A DNA stretch of 25,833 nucleotides from Pseudomonadota bacterium (lineage in GTDB: Bacteria > Pseudomonadota > Gammaproteobacteria > Burkholderiales > Burkholderiaceae_E), in NCBI GenBank assembly GCA_023388075.1, contig JAEWGX010000009.1, positions 1-25,833 of the forward strand, read 5' to 3'. Positions 16,829 to 23,941 of the stretch are shown in pieces (position 1 is the first letter of the stretch; each line of letters opens with the position of its first letter). The position numbers and the translations under genes were made by a program. The notes under the pieces were generated by a model. It made no database searches, was not told the origin of the DNA, and was given only the letters and a program-made list of their open reading frames with translations.

Positions 16829-17494
16829 TCAGTTGAGTAGTCGGGTCTCGATCTCGTCGGCCGGCGCGTCCAGATGCGCCACGTCGCCCCAGGCCACCAC
16901 CCGGCAGGCCCCCTCGGCCCACGCGAGCGTGTTCAGGCTCGCGTTGAAGAGGCTCCAGGTGCGCGGCGCGTCGAGCGGCATCGTCCCTGCCATCCGGTAG
17001 ACGCAGTCCAGCACCCCGCCGTGGGAGACGACGACGATGCGGCCCCGCGGATGCCGGGCCGCGAGATCGGAGAGCGCGTCGCAGACCCGCTCGTGAAAGC
17101 GCGGCAGCGTCTCGCCGCCGTCGAGGTCGAAGTCGAGGTCGCGCGCGCGCATGCGCTCGTGCACCTGCGGCGCATCGCGCTGCAGCTCCTCGTAGTACCG
17201 GCCCTGGAGGCCGCCGAAGTGGCGCTCGCGCAGGCGCTCATCGAGGCGCAGCGGCAAGCCGAGCGCCTCGGCGACCGGCTTGGCGGTCTGCCGCGCCCGG
17301 GCGAGGTCGCTCGCGTAGACCGCATCGATCGCGACCCCGGCAAGGCGCGCCGCGAGCGACCGCGCCTGCTCGCGGCCGGTGGCGTTGAGCGGCACGTCCA
17401 GTTGACCCTGGATGCGGCGCTGGCTGTTCCATTCGGTCTCGCCGTGACGCACCAGCAGGATCTCGAGGCCGCGTGAGGCAGCGGGCGAAGTCAT
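16829..17494 (-). CDS. Histidine phosphatase superfamily (phosphoglycerate mutase-like) protein
   Basis: A 221-residue cytoplasmic phosphatase of the dPGM/CobC branch. The catalytic core is visible: LVRHGETEWN with His17, SDLARARQTA with Arg66/Arg68, an acidic ERLRERHFGGLQGR segment (Glu90 the likely proton donor) and VVSHGGVLD with His158. The substrate cannot be read from the sequence. Relatives act on phosphoglycerate, alpha-ribazole phosphate or other small phosphate esters, and most of this type are phosphatases rather than mutases. The start ATG overlaps the tyrS TGA (ATGA), and glyA follows after 19 bases. Confidence 0.93.
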   Translation of the reverse strand: MTSPAASRGLEILLVRHGETEWNSQRRIQGQLDVPLNATGREQARSLAARLAGVAIDAVYASDLARARQTAKPVAEALGLPLRLDERLRERHFGGLQGRYYEELQRDAPQVHERMRARDLDFDLDGGETLPRFHERVCDALSDLAARHPRGRIVVVSHGGVLDCVYRMAGTMPLDAPRTWSLFNASLNTLAWAEGACRVVAWGDVAHLDAPADEIETRLLN

Positions 17495-18777
17495 CGCGCA
17501 TCGCCTCCGGATGCGGCCGGCCGGGCCGGAGCGGTGCCGTGCCCCGCCGGCGCTTCGGAAACCAGGGTCACGCGCGCGAAGCGGCGCTTGCCCACCTGGG
17601 CCACGAAGGTCCCGGGGGGCAGCTGCAACTGTCGATCGGTCACCGGCGTGCCGTCGACGCGCACGCCGCGCTGCTCGATCATGCGCACCGCCTCCGCGCC
17701 GGAGGCGACCAGGTTGGCCGACCGGAGCACGGCGGTGATCGGCAGCGGCGCGCCGCCGATGGTCACCTCCGGGATCTCGTCCGGGATGCCGCCGCGCGCC
17801 CGCAGGTCGAAGTCGCGCTCCGCGGCGTCGGCCGCCGCGCGATCGTGGAAGCGCTCGACGATCTCCCGGGCGAGCATCACCTTGGCCTCGCGCGGATTGC
17901 GCCCCGCGGCGCACTCGGCGCGCAGGCGCTCGATGTCCGCGAGGTCGCGGAAGGACAGCAGCAGGTAGTAGCGCCACATCAGCTCGTCGGAGATCGACAG
18001 GATCTTCGCGAACATCGTCTTCGCGTCCTCCGTGATGCCGACGTAGTTGCCCTTGGACTTGGACATCTTCTCCACGCCGTCCAGCCCCTCGAGCAGCGGC
18101 ATGGTGAGGATGCACTGCGGCTCCTGGCCATACTCGCGCTGCAGCTCGCGGCCCACCAGCAGATTGAACTTCTGGTCCGTGCCGCCGAGCTCCAGGTCCG
18201 ACCGGAGCGCCACCGAGTCGTAGCCCTGCATCAGCGGATAGAGCAGCTCGTGGATGGCGATCGGCAGCCCGCCCTTGTAGCGCTTGCTGAAGTCGTCGCG
18301 CTCGAGCATGCGGGCCACGGTGTAGCGCGAAGCGAGCTGGATCAGGCCGCGCGCGCCCAGCGGATCGCTCCACTCGGAGTTGTAGCGGATCTCGGTCTTG
18401 CCCGGATCCAGCACCAGGCTCGCCTGCCTGAAGTAGGTCTGCGCGTTGGCTTCGATCTGCTCTCGGGTGAGCGGCGGGCGCGTCGTGTTGCGCCCCGACG
18501 GATCCCCTATCGACGCGGTGAAGTCCCCGATCAGGAAGATCACCCGGTGGCCCAGGTCCTGGAGCTGCCGCATCTTGTTGAGGACCACCGTGTGGCCGAG
18601 ATGCAGGTCAGGCGCCGTGGGGTCGAGGCCCAGCTTGATCCGCAGCGGCTCCCCGGTCGCCTCGTGACGCTCGAGCTTGCGCACGAAGTCTTCCTCGACC
18701 AGCAACTCGTCGACGCCGCGCTTGGCGATCGCGAGGGCCTGACGGACGGACTCGGCATTCTGCCCGGTGGATGACAT
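17491..18777 (-). CDS. tyrS: Tyrosyl-tRNA synthetase
   Basis: Class I aminoacyl-tRNA synthetase that charges tRNA-Tyr. The 428-residue protein has the HIGH-type motif HLGH (59-62), the KMSKS motif intact at 237-241 (KMSKSKGNY), and a C-terminal S4-like RNA-binding domain (about 345-408). The residues around GDFTASIGDPSGR match the TyrZ-like form common in proteobacteria. The last 20 residues are Ala/Pro-rich. The ATG at 18777 has no obvious ribosome binding site. A 19-bp tandem duplication lies 18-56 bases upstream, in the presumed leader. The histidine phosphatase overlaps its stop. Confidence 0.98.
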   Translation of the reverse strand: MSSTGQNAESVRQALAIAKRGVDELLVEEDFVRKLERHEATGEPLRIKLGLDPTAPDLHLGHTVVLNKMRQLQDLGHRVIFLIGDFTASIGDPSGRNTTRPPLTREQIEANAQTYFRQASLVLDPGKTEIRYNSEWSDPLGARGLIQLASRYTVARMLERDDFSKRYKGGLPIAIHELLYPLMQGYDSVALRSDLELGGTDQKFNLLVGRELQREYGQEPQCILTMPLLEGLDGVEKMSKSKGNYVGITEDAKTMFAKILSISDELMWRYYLLLSFRDLADIERLRAECAAGRNPREAKVMLAREIVERFHDRAAADAAERDFDLRARGGIPDEIPEVTIGGAPLPITAVLRSANLVASGAEAVRMIEQRGVRVDGTPVTDRQLQLPPGTFVAQVGKRRFARVTLVSEAPAGHGTAPARPAASGGDAR

Positions 18778-19357
18778 GGCTGGACGGCTCTATGAGAAAG
18801 TAAGTGGGCTGAAAGAAAGTAACTGGGCTGAAATATTGGCGTTTTTCCGACGATGGGACGTTAGAATGAACTTTCAGCTTGTTTCCGTTTCAGAACGGGT
18901 GTATTGCGGCGCGGGAACCGGCGTCGCGTTCGTGGCGCACAGCGCCGCGCTACGCACCGGAGCCGCCGCCTGGTTCGCCGCCTGGCTTGTCATGCCGGCC
19001 GGCCAACCGGTCCACGTCAAAGCTACGCGCGTGGGCTCGAGGCGATCTTCCGCCGCTCGCCCTGCCGGCGTTGGGCCGGTGTCTGCACGGCGGCGGGCCG
19101 GTTTCGACGCTGGCCGGGGGTACGTTGCTTGCATTGCGGGCAGCGATCATTCCGTCCGGAGGTCGCACCGACTCGTGGCCGAACGAGACAAGCCCGCAGT
19201 AGCAAGCCAGTTGGCCTCGCCGGCCGCCAGGACGGGATTCTATCCGAGGCAGGAGCTCGGATGGCGTCGTCCCGTGCCGGTCGAGGCGCTGGAGGCAGGC
19301 GCGAGAGGTCGCGCTCGCTTGGCCCGGACCTAGAAGAAGACAGCTCAGATCGATCGC
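18778..19357. other. 580-base divergent intergenic region between tyrS and the M23 peptidase gene
   Basis: No convincing protein gene was found. The tyrS-proximal 100 bases are AT-richer and hold a 19-bp tandem duplication. On the plus strand TAGAAT (18862-18867) is a -10-like hexamer, with TTGGCG 20 bases upstream as a poor -35. The remaining 450 bases are GC-rich; long open frames run through them on both strands, but they lack start signals and show no family resemblance. No tRNA, 4.5S, RNase P, tmRNA or clear 6S pattern was recognised. It may hold promoters and a long leader for the peptidase gene, or decayed sequence. Confidence 0.5.
18795..18833. repeat. 19-bp tandem duplication upstream of tyrS
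   Basis: Two head-to-tail copies of AGAAAGTAAGTGGGCTGAA (plus strand, period 19) start at 18795 and 18814 and differ at one base (G/C). The duplication lies 18-56 bases upstream of the tyrS ATG, so it is in the presumed 5' leader or at the promoter. Function is unknown; it could arise by slippage. Confidence 0.85.
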
Positions 19358-20647
19358 ATGCAGACATCCACAGGAAAACGCCTCGCTTCCGCGCTCGCCG
19401 CCGCGATGTCGGTCGCAACACTGACCGCCTTCGCCGTGGCGCCGTTGACGGAGCAGCCGCTGCCGCCCAGCCTGAGGGTCGTGCATCCCGTGCCGGTGCT
19501 GCCGCAGCCGTCCGCATCGGAGGACATGTTCCTGCGCCAGGCGGTGATCGCGCGAGGCGAATCGCTGGGCAGCCTCTTTCGCAAGCTGGGCGAGCAGGAC
19601 CGCGATCTGGTCGATTTCGTCCGCCTGGATCCAAAGGCGCGCAAGCTGCTGCGCCTGCAGACGGGCGTCACCGTGCGCGCCGAAGTCGATGGCCGCAATC
19701 AGATCCAGGCCCTGAGCTATCCGCTGTCGGACTCCGGTGCGGAGCAGCCCATGCGGCTCGAGATCGAGCGCACCGATGAGGGATGGAACGCGCGCATCGC
19801 GCCGATGATCCTCGACCGCACGGTGGTGGCACGGTCGGTCACCATCACGTCGTCGCTCTACGCGGCCACGGACCGCGCCGGCATTCCGGATGCGATCACC
19901 GCCGTGATCCCGGAGATCCTCGGCTCGGACATGGACTTCCACCGCGACGTGCGCAAGGGCGACAAGCTGCGGGTGGTCTACGAGATGTTCTCGGATCCCG
20001 AGACGCTCTCCGAAGGTCGTCCGGGCAAGCTGCTCGCGGTGGAGTACGAAGGCGAGAAGCGGCGCCTGGAGGCGATCTGGTTCGACCGCGGCGAAGGCGA
20101 AGGGGACTACTACGACTTCAACGGGCTCAGCCTGCACAAGAGCTTCCTGCGCTCCCCGCTGGAGTACACCCGCATCACCTCCGGCTTCACGTCCGGGCGG
20201 CGCCACCCGGTCTTTCGCGACTGGCGCGCCCACAAGGGCATCGACTACGCCGCGCCCGCCGGCACCAAGATCCGCACCATCGGCGAGGGCGTGGTGGAGT
20301 TCATCGGCGTGCAGCGCGGCTACGGCAAGGTCATCATCGTGCGCCACGATCGCGAGCGCAGCACGCTCTACGCTCACATGAGCCGGTTCGCGCCCAACAT
20401 CAAGGAGGGCACCAGGCTCGAGCAGGGCCAGGTGATCGGCCACGTCGGCCAGACCGGCTGGGCCAGCGGGCCGCACCTGCACTTCGAGTTCCTGGTGAAC
20501 GGCGAGCCGAACGATCCCGCCGCCGTGATCCCGCCGCCCCAGCCGCCGCTGAACCAGGAAGCGATGGCCCGCCTGCGCGAGACCGCCGAGGCGTTGCAGC
20601 GGCAGATGCGCTGGCAGGAACAGACGCAGGTCGCGGCCTTCGAGTGA
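19358..20647 (+). CDS. M23-family peptidoglycan endopeptidase (MepM-like)
   Basis: Periplasmic zinc metallopeptidase that probably cleaves peptide cross-links in peptidoglycan. The 429-residue protein begins with a basic N-terminus and hydrophobic segment (about 8-30), a signal peptide or membrane anchor. A middle region (about 55-130) resembles the LysM/OapA-like part of MepM proteins (ARGESLGSLFRKLG). The C-terminal peptidase domain (about 270-390) has the LytM motifs intact: His292 and Asp296 in HKGIDYAAP, His340 (YAHMS) and HLHFE with His373/His375. It is therefore expected to be catalytic rather than an activator. Its TGA overlaps a possible GTG start of anmK. Divergent from tyrS; no clear ribosome binding site. 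Confidence 0.94.
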   Translation: MQTSTGKRLASALAAAMSVATLTAFAVAPLTEQPLPPSLRVVHPVPVLPQPSASEDMFLRQAVIARGESLGSLFRKLGEQDRDLVDFVRLDPKARKLLRLQTGVTVRAEVDGRNQIQALSYPLSDSGAEQPMRLEIERTDEGWNARIAPMILDRTVVARSVTITSSLYAATDRAGIPDAITAVIPEILGSDMDFHRDVRKGDKLRVVYEMFSDPETLSEGRPGKLLAVEYEGEKRRLEAIWFDRGEGEGDYYDFNGLSLHKSFLRSPLEYTRITSGFTSGRRHPVFRDWRAHKGIDYAAPAGTKIRTIGEGVVEFIGVQRGYGKVIIVRHDRERSTLYAHMSRFAPNIKEGTRLEQGQVIGHVGQTGWASGPHLHFEFLVNGEPNDPAAVIPPPQPPLNQEAMARLRETAEALQRQMRWQEQTQVAAFE

Positions 20648-20655
20648 GCGAACGC

Positions 20656-21801
20656 ATGACCGGCGCGGCTGCCGGGGAGTGCGCGGGCCTGTCAGGCCTC
20701 TTTATCGGGCTCATGTCCGGCACCAGCATCGACGCGGTGGATGGCGTGCTGGTGCGGTTCGACGAGTCGGGCGTGCTGGCCGGCACGCTTGCCGCGGCGA
20801 GCCTTGCGATGCCCGTGGAATTGCGCCGGCTGCTCACCGATCTGCAACAGCCGGGCGCGGACGAGCTCGCGCGCGCCGCGCTTGCCGGCAACCGACTGGC
20901 CGATCTCTACGCGCAGTGCGTCCAGGCTCTGCTGGCGCAGGCCGCCGTGCCGTCGTCCGAGGTGGTCGCGCTGGGCGCGCACGGCCAGACCGTTCGCCAT
21001 GATCCGGCGCAGGGCTTCACCATCCAATTGCTCAACGGCGCCCGCCTCGCCGAGGCGAGCTGCATCGACACGGTCGCTGACCTGCGCAGCGCCGACATCG
21101 CCGCCGGCGGCCAGGGCGCGCCGCTGGTGCCGACGTTCCACGCGCGCGTCTTCGGCTCGGCCTCGGCCCGGCGCGCGATCGTCAACATCGGCGGGATCGC
21201 CAACGTCACCGTGCTGGAGCCCGGGTCTGCCGCGCCGGCGCTCGGGTTCGACACCGGCCCGGGCAACACCCTGATGGATGCCTGGTGCGAGCGCCATCGC
21301 GGCGAAACCTTCGATCGCGACGGTGCCTGGGCGGCGGCCGGACGGGTCGACCAGGCCCTACTCGGGCGGATGCTGGCGGAGCCGTACTTCTCGCTGCCGG
21401 CGCCGAAGAGCACCGGGCGCGATCTGTTCAATCCGACGTGGCTCGATCGGCTGGCGCTGGACAGGATCGCGCCGGTCGACGTGCAGGCCACGCTGCTGGA
21501 GCTCACCGCGAGGACGATCGCGCGGGCCTGCACCGAGGCGGCGGCGGACGAAGTCCATGTCTGCGGCGGCGGCGCGGCCAATGGCGCCCTCATGCGCAGG
21601 CTGGCAGCCTGCGTCGCGGGCATCCCGGTGGGGACCACCGCTGCGATCGGCCTCGCGCCGCAGGCGGTCGAGGCGACCGCCTTCGCCTGGCTCGCGCGAC
21701 AACGGGTCGCGCGCGAGCCGGGAAATCACCCGGCGGTGACGGGCGCCTCGGGTCTCAGGGTGCTGGGCGCGCTGCACGCGGCCCCGCGAGTGCGGACGTG
21801 A
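20656..21801 (+). CDS. anmK: Anhydro-N-acetylmuramic acid kinase
   Basis: Phosphorylates 1,6-anhydro-N-acetylmuramic acid released from the cell wall to MurNAc-6-phosphate, a peptidoglycan recycling step. The 381-residue protein has the ASKHA-type signature GLMSGTSIDAVDG (18-30), GAHGQTVRH, DLRSADIAAGGQGAPLVP, NIGGIANVT, GFDTGPGNTLMDAW and a late CGGGAANGALM. I chose the ATG at 20656. A GTG at 20644 overlaps the peptidase stop and is an alternative adding four residues. Pairing with the wall endopeptidase makes sense, since that enzyme helps release the fragments this kinase recycles. Confidence 0.97.
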   Translation: MTGAAAGECAGLSGLFIGLMSGTSIDAVDGVLVRFDESGVLAGTLAAASLAMPVELRRLLTDLQQPGADELARAALAGNRLADLYAQCVQALLAQAAVPSSEVVALGAHGQTVRHDPAQGFTIQLLNGARLAEASCIDTVADLRSADIAAGGQGAPLVPTFHARVFGSASARRAIVNIGGIANVTVLEPGSAAPALGFDTGPGNTLMDAWCERHRGETFDRDGAWAAAGRVDQALLGRMLAEPYFSLPAPKSTGRDLFNPTWLDRLALDRIAPVDVQATLLELTARTIARACTEAAADEVHVCGGGAANGALMRRLAACVAGIPVGTTAAIGLAPQAVEATAFAWLARQRVAREPGNHPAVTGASGLRVLGALHAAPRVRT

Positions 21802-21803
21802 TC

Positions 21804-21836
21804 GGCGCGCGCTCCCCGGTCAGCTGGCCGCGCGCC
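21804..21836. terminator. Stem-loop between convergent anmK and erpA
   Basis: An 8-bp inverted repeat (GGCGCGCG / CGCGCGCC) with a 17-base loop fills most of the 61-base gap between the two convergent genes. There is no T-tract on either strand. It is well placed to end transcripts from both sides, but this is inference from position. Confidence 0.3.
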
Positions 21837-21862
21837 GGACCGGCTGGCCGACAGGCAGCGGC

Positions 21863-22216
21863 TCAGCCGGCGGCGAAGGACGATCCGCAGCCGCAGGTGG
21901 TGGTGGCGTTGGGGTTCTTGATGACGAACTGCGCGCCCTGCAGGTCGTCCTTGTAGTCGATTTCCGCGCCCAGCAGGTACTGGTAGCTCATCGCGTCGAT
22001 CAGCAGGGTCACGCCGTTCTTCTCCATGACGGCGTCGTCCTCGTTCGTTTCCTCGTCGAACGTGAACCCGTACTGGAACCCCGAGCAACCGCCGCCCTGA
22101 ACGAAGACGCGCAGCTTCAGGTCCGGGTTGCCCTCTTCCGCGATGAGCTGGCTCACCTTGGCCGCGGCGGCGTCGGTGAAGAGCAAGGGGGCGGGCATCT
22201 CGGCAACTGCATTCAT
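21863..22216 (-). CDS. erpA: A-type iron-sulfur cluster carrier ErpA
   Basis: A scaffold/carrier that delivers Fe-S clusters to target enzymes, including those of isoprenoid synthesis in E. coli. The 117-residue HesB/IscA-family protein has the three conserved cysteines Cys44 (GGGCSGFQYG), Cys108 and Cys110 (CGCGSSF). The ATG at 22216 is preferred over an upstream in-frame GTG because GGAG lies 8 bases before it. It is convergent with anmK. A short perfect dyad just upstream may be an operator. Confidence 0.96.
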   Translation of the reverse strand: MNAVAEMPAPLLFTDAAAAKVSQLIAEEGNPDLKLRVFVQGGGCSGFQYGFTFDEETNEDDAVMEKNGVTLLIDAMSYQYLLGAEIDYKDDLQGAQFVIKNPNATTTCGCGSSFAAG

Positions 22217-22230
22217 GTGGAGCACTCCAT

Positions 22231-22244
22231 TCCTGTGAACAGGA
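22231..22244. promoter_or_regulatory. Short dyad just upstream of erpA
   Basis: TCCTGT-GA-ACAGGA has perfect 6-bp arms around 2 bases and ends 15 bases before the erpA ATG, right before its ribosome binding site. On the minus strand GATTAT precedes it as a possible -10. It could be an operator or a small mRNA hairpin. It does not match an IscR site that I can recognise. Confidence 0.35.
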
Positions 22245-22331
22245 TAATCGATCCGGAACCGCCGTGGTCGGTTTCCGCCGTCCGGCAGGGGTGGACGGCA
22301 ACCCGGATTGCCTCTCGCGGGCCGATTCCGC

Positions 22332-22724
22332 TCAGATGCGGCTGTTGGCCACCAGTTTCAACGGCACCTGGTCGCCTTCCATGGGCTTGAGCGAGCCCTC
22401 GACGACGGCGCCGTGCTGCACCTGCAGGTCACGGTAGACGAGGTCGCCGTAGACCCGCGCGCCCGGCAGGATGTCGAGACGCGTGCTGGATCGGACCGGC
22501 CCGTGGATCCTGCCGGAGACCTCGATCACCGCGGCGCGAACCTCGCCCTGCACGCTGCCCTTGGGACCGATGATGACCTCGCCGCCGTCGTCCGGCTCCG
22601 CGATCACCGAGCCGGCCACCGTGCCGTCGATCTCGAGCCGGCCCTTGAAGCGCAGCGTACCCTCCAGCGTGGCGGCCTCGCCGATGCGATGCACCGGCGT
22701 GGCGGAACGATTGCCTGAACGCAT
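22332..22724 (-). CDS. Bactofilin family cytoskeletal protein
   Basis: Polymer-forming beta-helical protein of the bactofilin family (cell shape, wall synthesis, polar localisation in other bacteria). The 130 residues begin with a short basic tail (MRSGNRSATP), followed by repeated beta-strand turns from about 15 to 115 (GTLRFKGRLEIDGTVAGSV, then GEVRAAVIEVSGRIHG and DILPGARVYGDLVYR). There is no membrane segment. The ATG at 22724 has a strong AAGGAG about 6 bases upstream. Lying between rpsI and erpA, it is likely a separate unit with its own promoter at 22766-22771 after the rpsI terminator. The specific role is not known from the sequence. Confidence 0.93.
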   Translation of the reverse strand: MRSGNRSATPVHRIGEAATLEGTLRFKGRLEIDGTVAGSVIAEPDDGGEVIIGPKGSVQGEVRAAVIEVSGRIHGPVRSSTRLDILPGARVYGDLVYRDLQVQHGAVVEGSLKPMEGDQVPLKLVANSRI

Positions 22725-22741
22725 CGAAACTCCTTCCGAAT

Positions 22742-22757
22742 GCCGGCGCGCGCCGGC
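22742..22757. repeat. 16-bp GC palindrome in the bactofilin leader
   Basis: GCCGGCGCGCGCCGGC is a perfect palindrome located at the presumed transcription start of the bactofilin gene, 18 bases before its ATG. It could form a stem at the 5' end of the mRNA or bind a protein. Confidence 0.5.
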
Positions 22758-22765
22758 TGCACCGC

Positions 22766-22771
22766 ATTGTA
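22766..22771 (-). promoter_or_regulatory. Possible bactofilin promoter -10
   Basis: TACAAT on the minus strand (one base off consensus) lies 41 bases before the bactofilin ATG and directly abuts the 24-bp tandem duplication. The -35 would fall inside that duplication. CCGACA at the junction of the copies is the best match but is 20 bases away, longer than usual. Confidence 0.4.
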
Positions 22772-22819
22772 GGCTGGCCGCCCTCCCGAGTTGTCGGCTG
22801 GCCGCCCTGCCGAGTCGTC
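22772..22819. repeat. 24-bp tandem duplication upstream of the bactofilin promoter
   Basis: Two head-to-tail 24-base copies (22772-22795 and 22796-22819) begin with GGCTGGCCGCCCT and end with GTC. They differ at two positions (C/G and T/C). The duplication ends exactly at the -10-like TACAAT of the bactofilin gene, in the region where an activator or RNA polymerase would bind. Confidence 0.88.
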
Positions 22820-22827
22820 ATGGACCT

Positions 22828-22857
22828 GAAACGAAACGAGGCGCCCTCGGCGCCTCG
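22828..22857 (-). terminator. Intrinsic terminator of rplM-rpsI
   Basis: On the minus strand a perfect 9-bp stem (CGAGGCGCC / GGCGCCTCG) with a 3-base loop is followed by TTTCGTTTC. It begins about 50 bases after the rpsI stop codon and fits a Rho-independent terminator of the ribosomal protein operon. Confidence 0.8.
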
Positions 22858-22908
22858 CATGGTTCGGGTCCCGGGCTGCCGCGACGCGGCGGCAGCACAG
22901 CGACCGGA

Positions 22909-23301
22909 TCAGCGCTTGGAGAACTGCTTGCGGCGACGCGCCTTGTGCAGGCCGACCTTCTTTCGCTCGACTTCCCGTGCGTCCCGGGTGACGAGGCCCG
23001 CAGCCGAGAGGTCGGGTTTCAGAGCGGCGTCGAAATCGATCAGCGCCCGGGTGATGCCGTGGCGGACCGCTCCGGCCTGGCCCGATTCCCCGCCGCCGTG
23101 AACGTTGACGCGGATGTCGAAGGACTGCGGCATGTTCGCCACCTCGAGCGGCTGGCGCACGATCATGCGGCCGCTCTCGCGGGAGAAGTAGCTGTCCACG
23201 TCCTTGCCGTTGACCGTGATCCGACCGGTGCCGCGCCGGATGAAGACCCGGGCGACGGATGTCTTGCGGCGGCCGGTACCGTAGTTGTATTCGCCGATCA
23301 T
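22909..23301 (-). CDS. rpsI: 30S ribosomal protein S9
   Basis: Small-subunit ribosomal protein whose C-terminal tail reaches the P-site tRNA. The 130-residue protein has the typical YGTGRRKTSVARVF start (7-20), GRITVNGKDVDSYF, GGGESGQAGAVRHGI (about 69-83) and a basic C-terminus ending QFSKR. It starts 20 bases after rplM in the usual rplM-rpsI operon and is followed by a clear intrinsic terminator. Confidence 0.99.
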   Translation of the reverse strand: MIGEYNYGTGRRKTSVARVFIRRGTGRITVNGKDVDSYFSRESGRMIVRQPLEVANMPQSFDIRVNVHGGGESGQAGAVRHGITRALIDFDAALKPDLSAAGLVTRDAREVERKKVGLHKARRRKQFSKR

Positions 23302-23321
23302 CTTTGTTCAGTCGCCTTCGG

Positions 23322-23750
23322 TCAGATCTGCAGGGGTTTGGGTTGCTGGGCGGCATGGGGATGCGAGGCATCGCCATAGACCTTCAGCTTCTTGATCATC
23401 GCGTAACCGAGCGGCCCCTTGGGCAGCATGCCCTTGACCGCCTTCTCCAGCGCACGGCCGGGAAAACGGGCCTGCATCTTGTCGAAGTTGGTTTCGTAGA
23501 CACCGCCGGGGTATCCGCTGTGACGGTAGTACTTCTTGTCCAGCCCCTTGTTGCCGGTCACGCGGATGCGCGCGGCGTTCACCACGACGATGTAGTCGCC
23601 GGTGTCCACATGGGGCGTGAATTCGGGCTTGTGCTTGCCGCGCAGGCGATGCGCGATCTCTGCGGCGAGCCGTCCGAGGACCCGATCGGTCGCATCGACG
23701 AGAAGCCAGTCACGGCGCACTTCGTGCGGCTTGGCGGAGAAGGTTTTCAT
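23322..23750 (-). CDS. rplM: 50S ribosomal protein L13
   Basis: Early-assembling large-subunit ribosomal protein. I chose the ATG at 23750, giving 142 residues beginning MKTFSAKPHEV, the normal start and length. An in-frame ATG 11 codons upstream would add a tail not expected in the family. Landmarks are WLLVDATDRVLGRLA (15-29), GDYIVVVNA and PLGYAMIKKLKVY near the C-terminus. No strong ribosome binding site is seen. A near-consensus promoter lies at 23803-23832. S9 follows after 20 bases. Confidence 0.98.
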   Translation of the reverse strand: MKTFSAKPHEVRRDWLLVDATDRVLGRLAAEIAHRLRGKHKPEFTPHVDTGDYIVVVNAARIRVTGNKGLDKKYYRHSGYPGGVYETNFDKMQARFPGRALEKAVKGMLPKGPLGYAMIKKLKVYGDASHPHAAQQPKPLQI

Positions 23751-23802
23751 GTTCGTGGTACGGGAATGGGTCCTCGCAGACATCAGGCGAGGTGAGCCCG
23801 CT

Positions 23803-23832
23803 AGTATAGCGCCGCCCCGTCGTTCCGGTCAA
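23803..23832 (-). promoter_or_regulatory. rplM-rpsI promoter
   Basis: On the minus strand TTGACC (-35, 23827-23832) and TATACT (-10, 23803-23808) are separated by 18 bases, each one base from consensus. The start point would be near 23796, giving a leader of about 45 bases before rplM. It lies downstream of the intrinsic terminator at 23876-23903, so rplM is transcribed independently of the small RNA. Confidence 0.8.
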
Positions 23833-23875
23833 AACGAGGCGTCCCCCTACGGCATGCGCACGAGGGATACGGACG

Positions 23876-23903
23876 AAAAAAGGCCCGGAATGGAATCCGG
23901 GCC
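23876..23903 (-). terminator. Intrinsic terminator of the predicted small RNA
   Basis: On the minus strand an 8-bp perfect stem (GGCCCGGA / TCCGGGCC) with a 6-base loop is followed at once by six T residues. This is a textbook Rho-independent terminator. No protein gene on the minus strand ends near it, which is why a small RNA is proposed. Confidence 0.85.
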
Positions 23904-23934
23904 CGAATCCACCAAAGGAGGAGGTGGAGGAGAC
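23876..23934 (-). ncRNA. Predicted CU-rich small RNA with anti-Shine-Dalgarno loop
   Basis: About 59 bases lie between a strong minus-strand promoter and an intrinsic terminator. From the predicted start G at 23934 the RNA is CU-rich. It forms stem-loop 1 at 23908-23928 (UCCACC / GGUGGA, 6 bp) with the 9-base loop UCCUCCUUU, then the terminator stem-loop with six U residues. The loop is complementary to AAAGGAGGA, the Shine-Dalgarno consensus, and resembles the 3' end of 16S rRNA. CU-rich small RNAs with CCUCC loops that bind ribosome binding sites are known in other proteobacteria, such as the alphaproteobacterial cuckoo group; whether this is related is unknown. An alternative is a short terminated leader of rplM, but rplM has its own promoter downstream. 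Confidence 0.65.
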
Positions 23935-23941
23935 AGAAGCA

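Noticed and set aside
18867..19333. Possible plus-strand gene starting MNFQLVSVSERVYCG
   Set aside because: No ribosome binding site, an Ala/Arg-rich translation without known motifs, and a competing open frame on the other strand. The long frames here are expected from high GC content.
18950..20482. 510-codon minus-strand frame opposite the M23 peptidase gene
   Set aside because: Antisense to a gene with intact LytM zinc ligands; His/Arg/Asp-rich shadow translation typical of the opposite strand in high-GC coding DNA.
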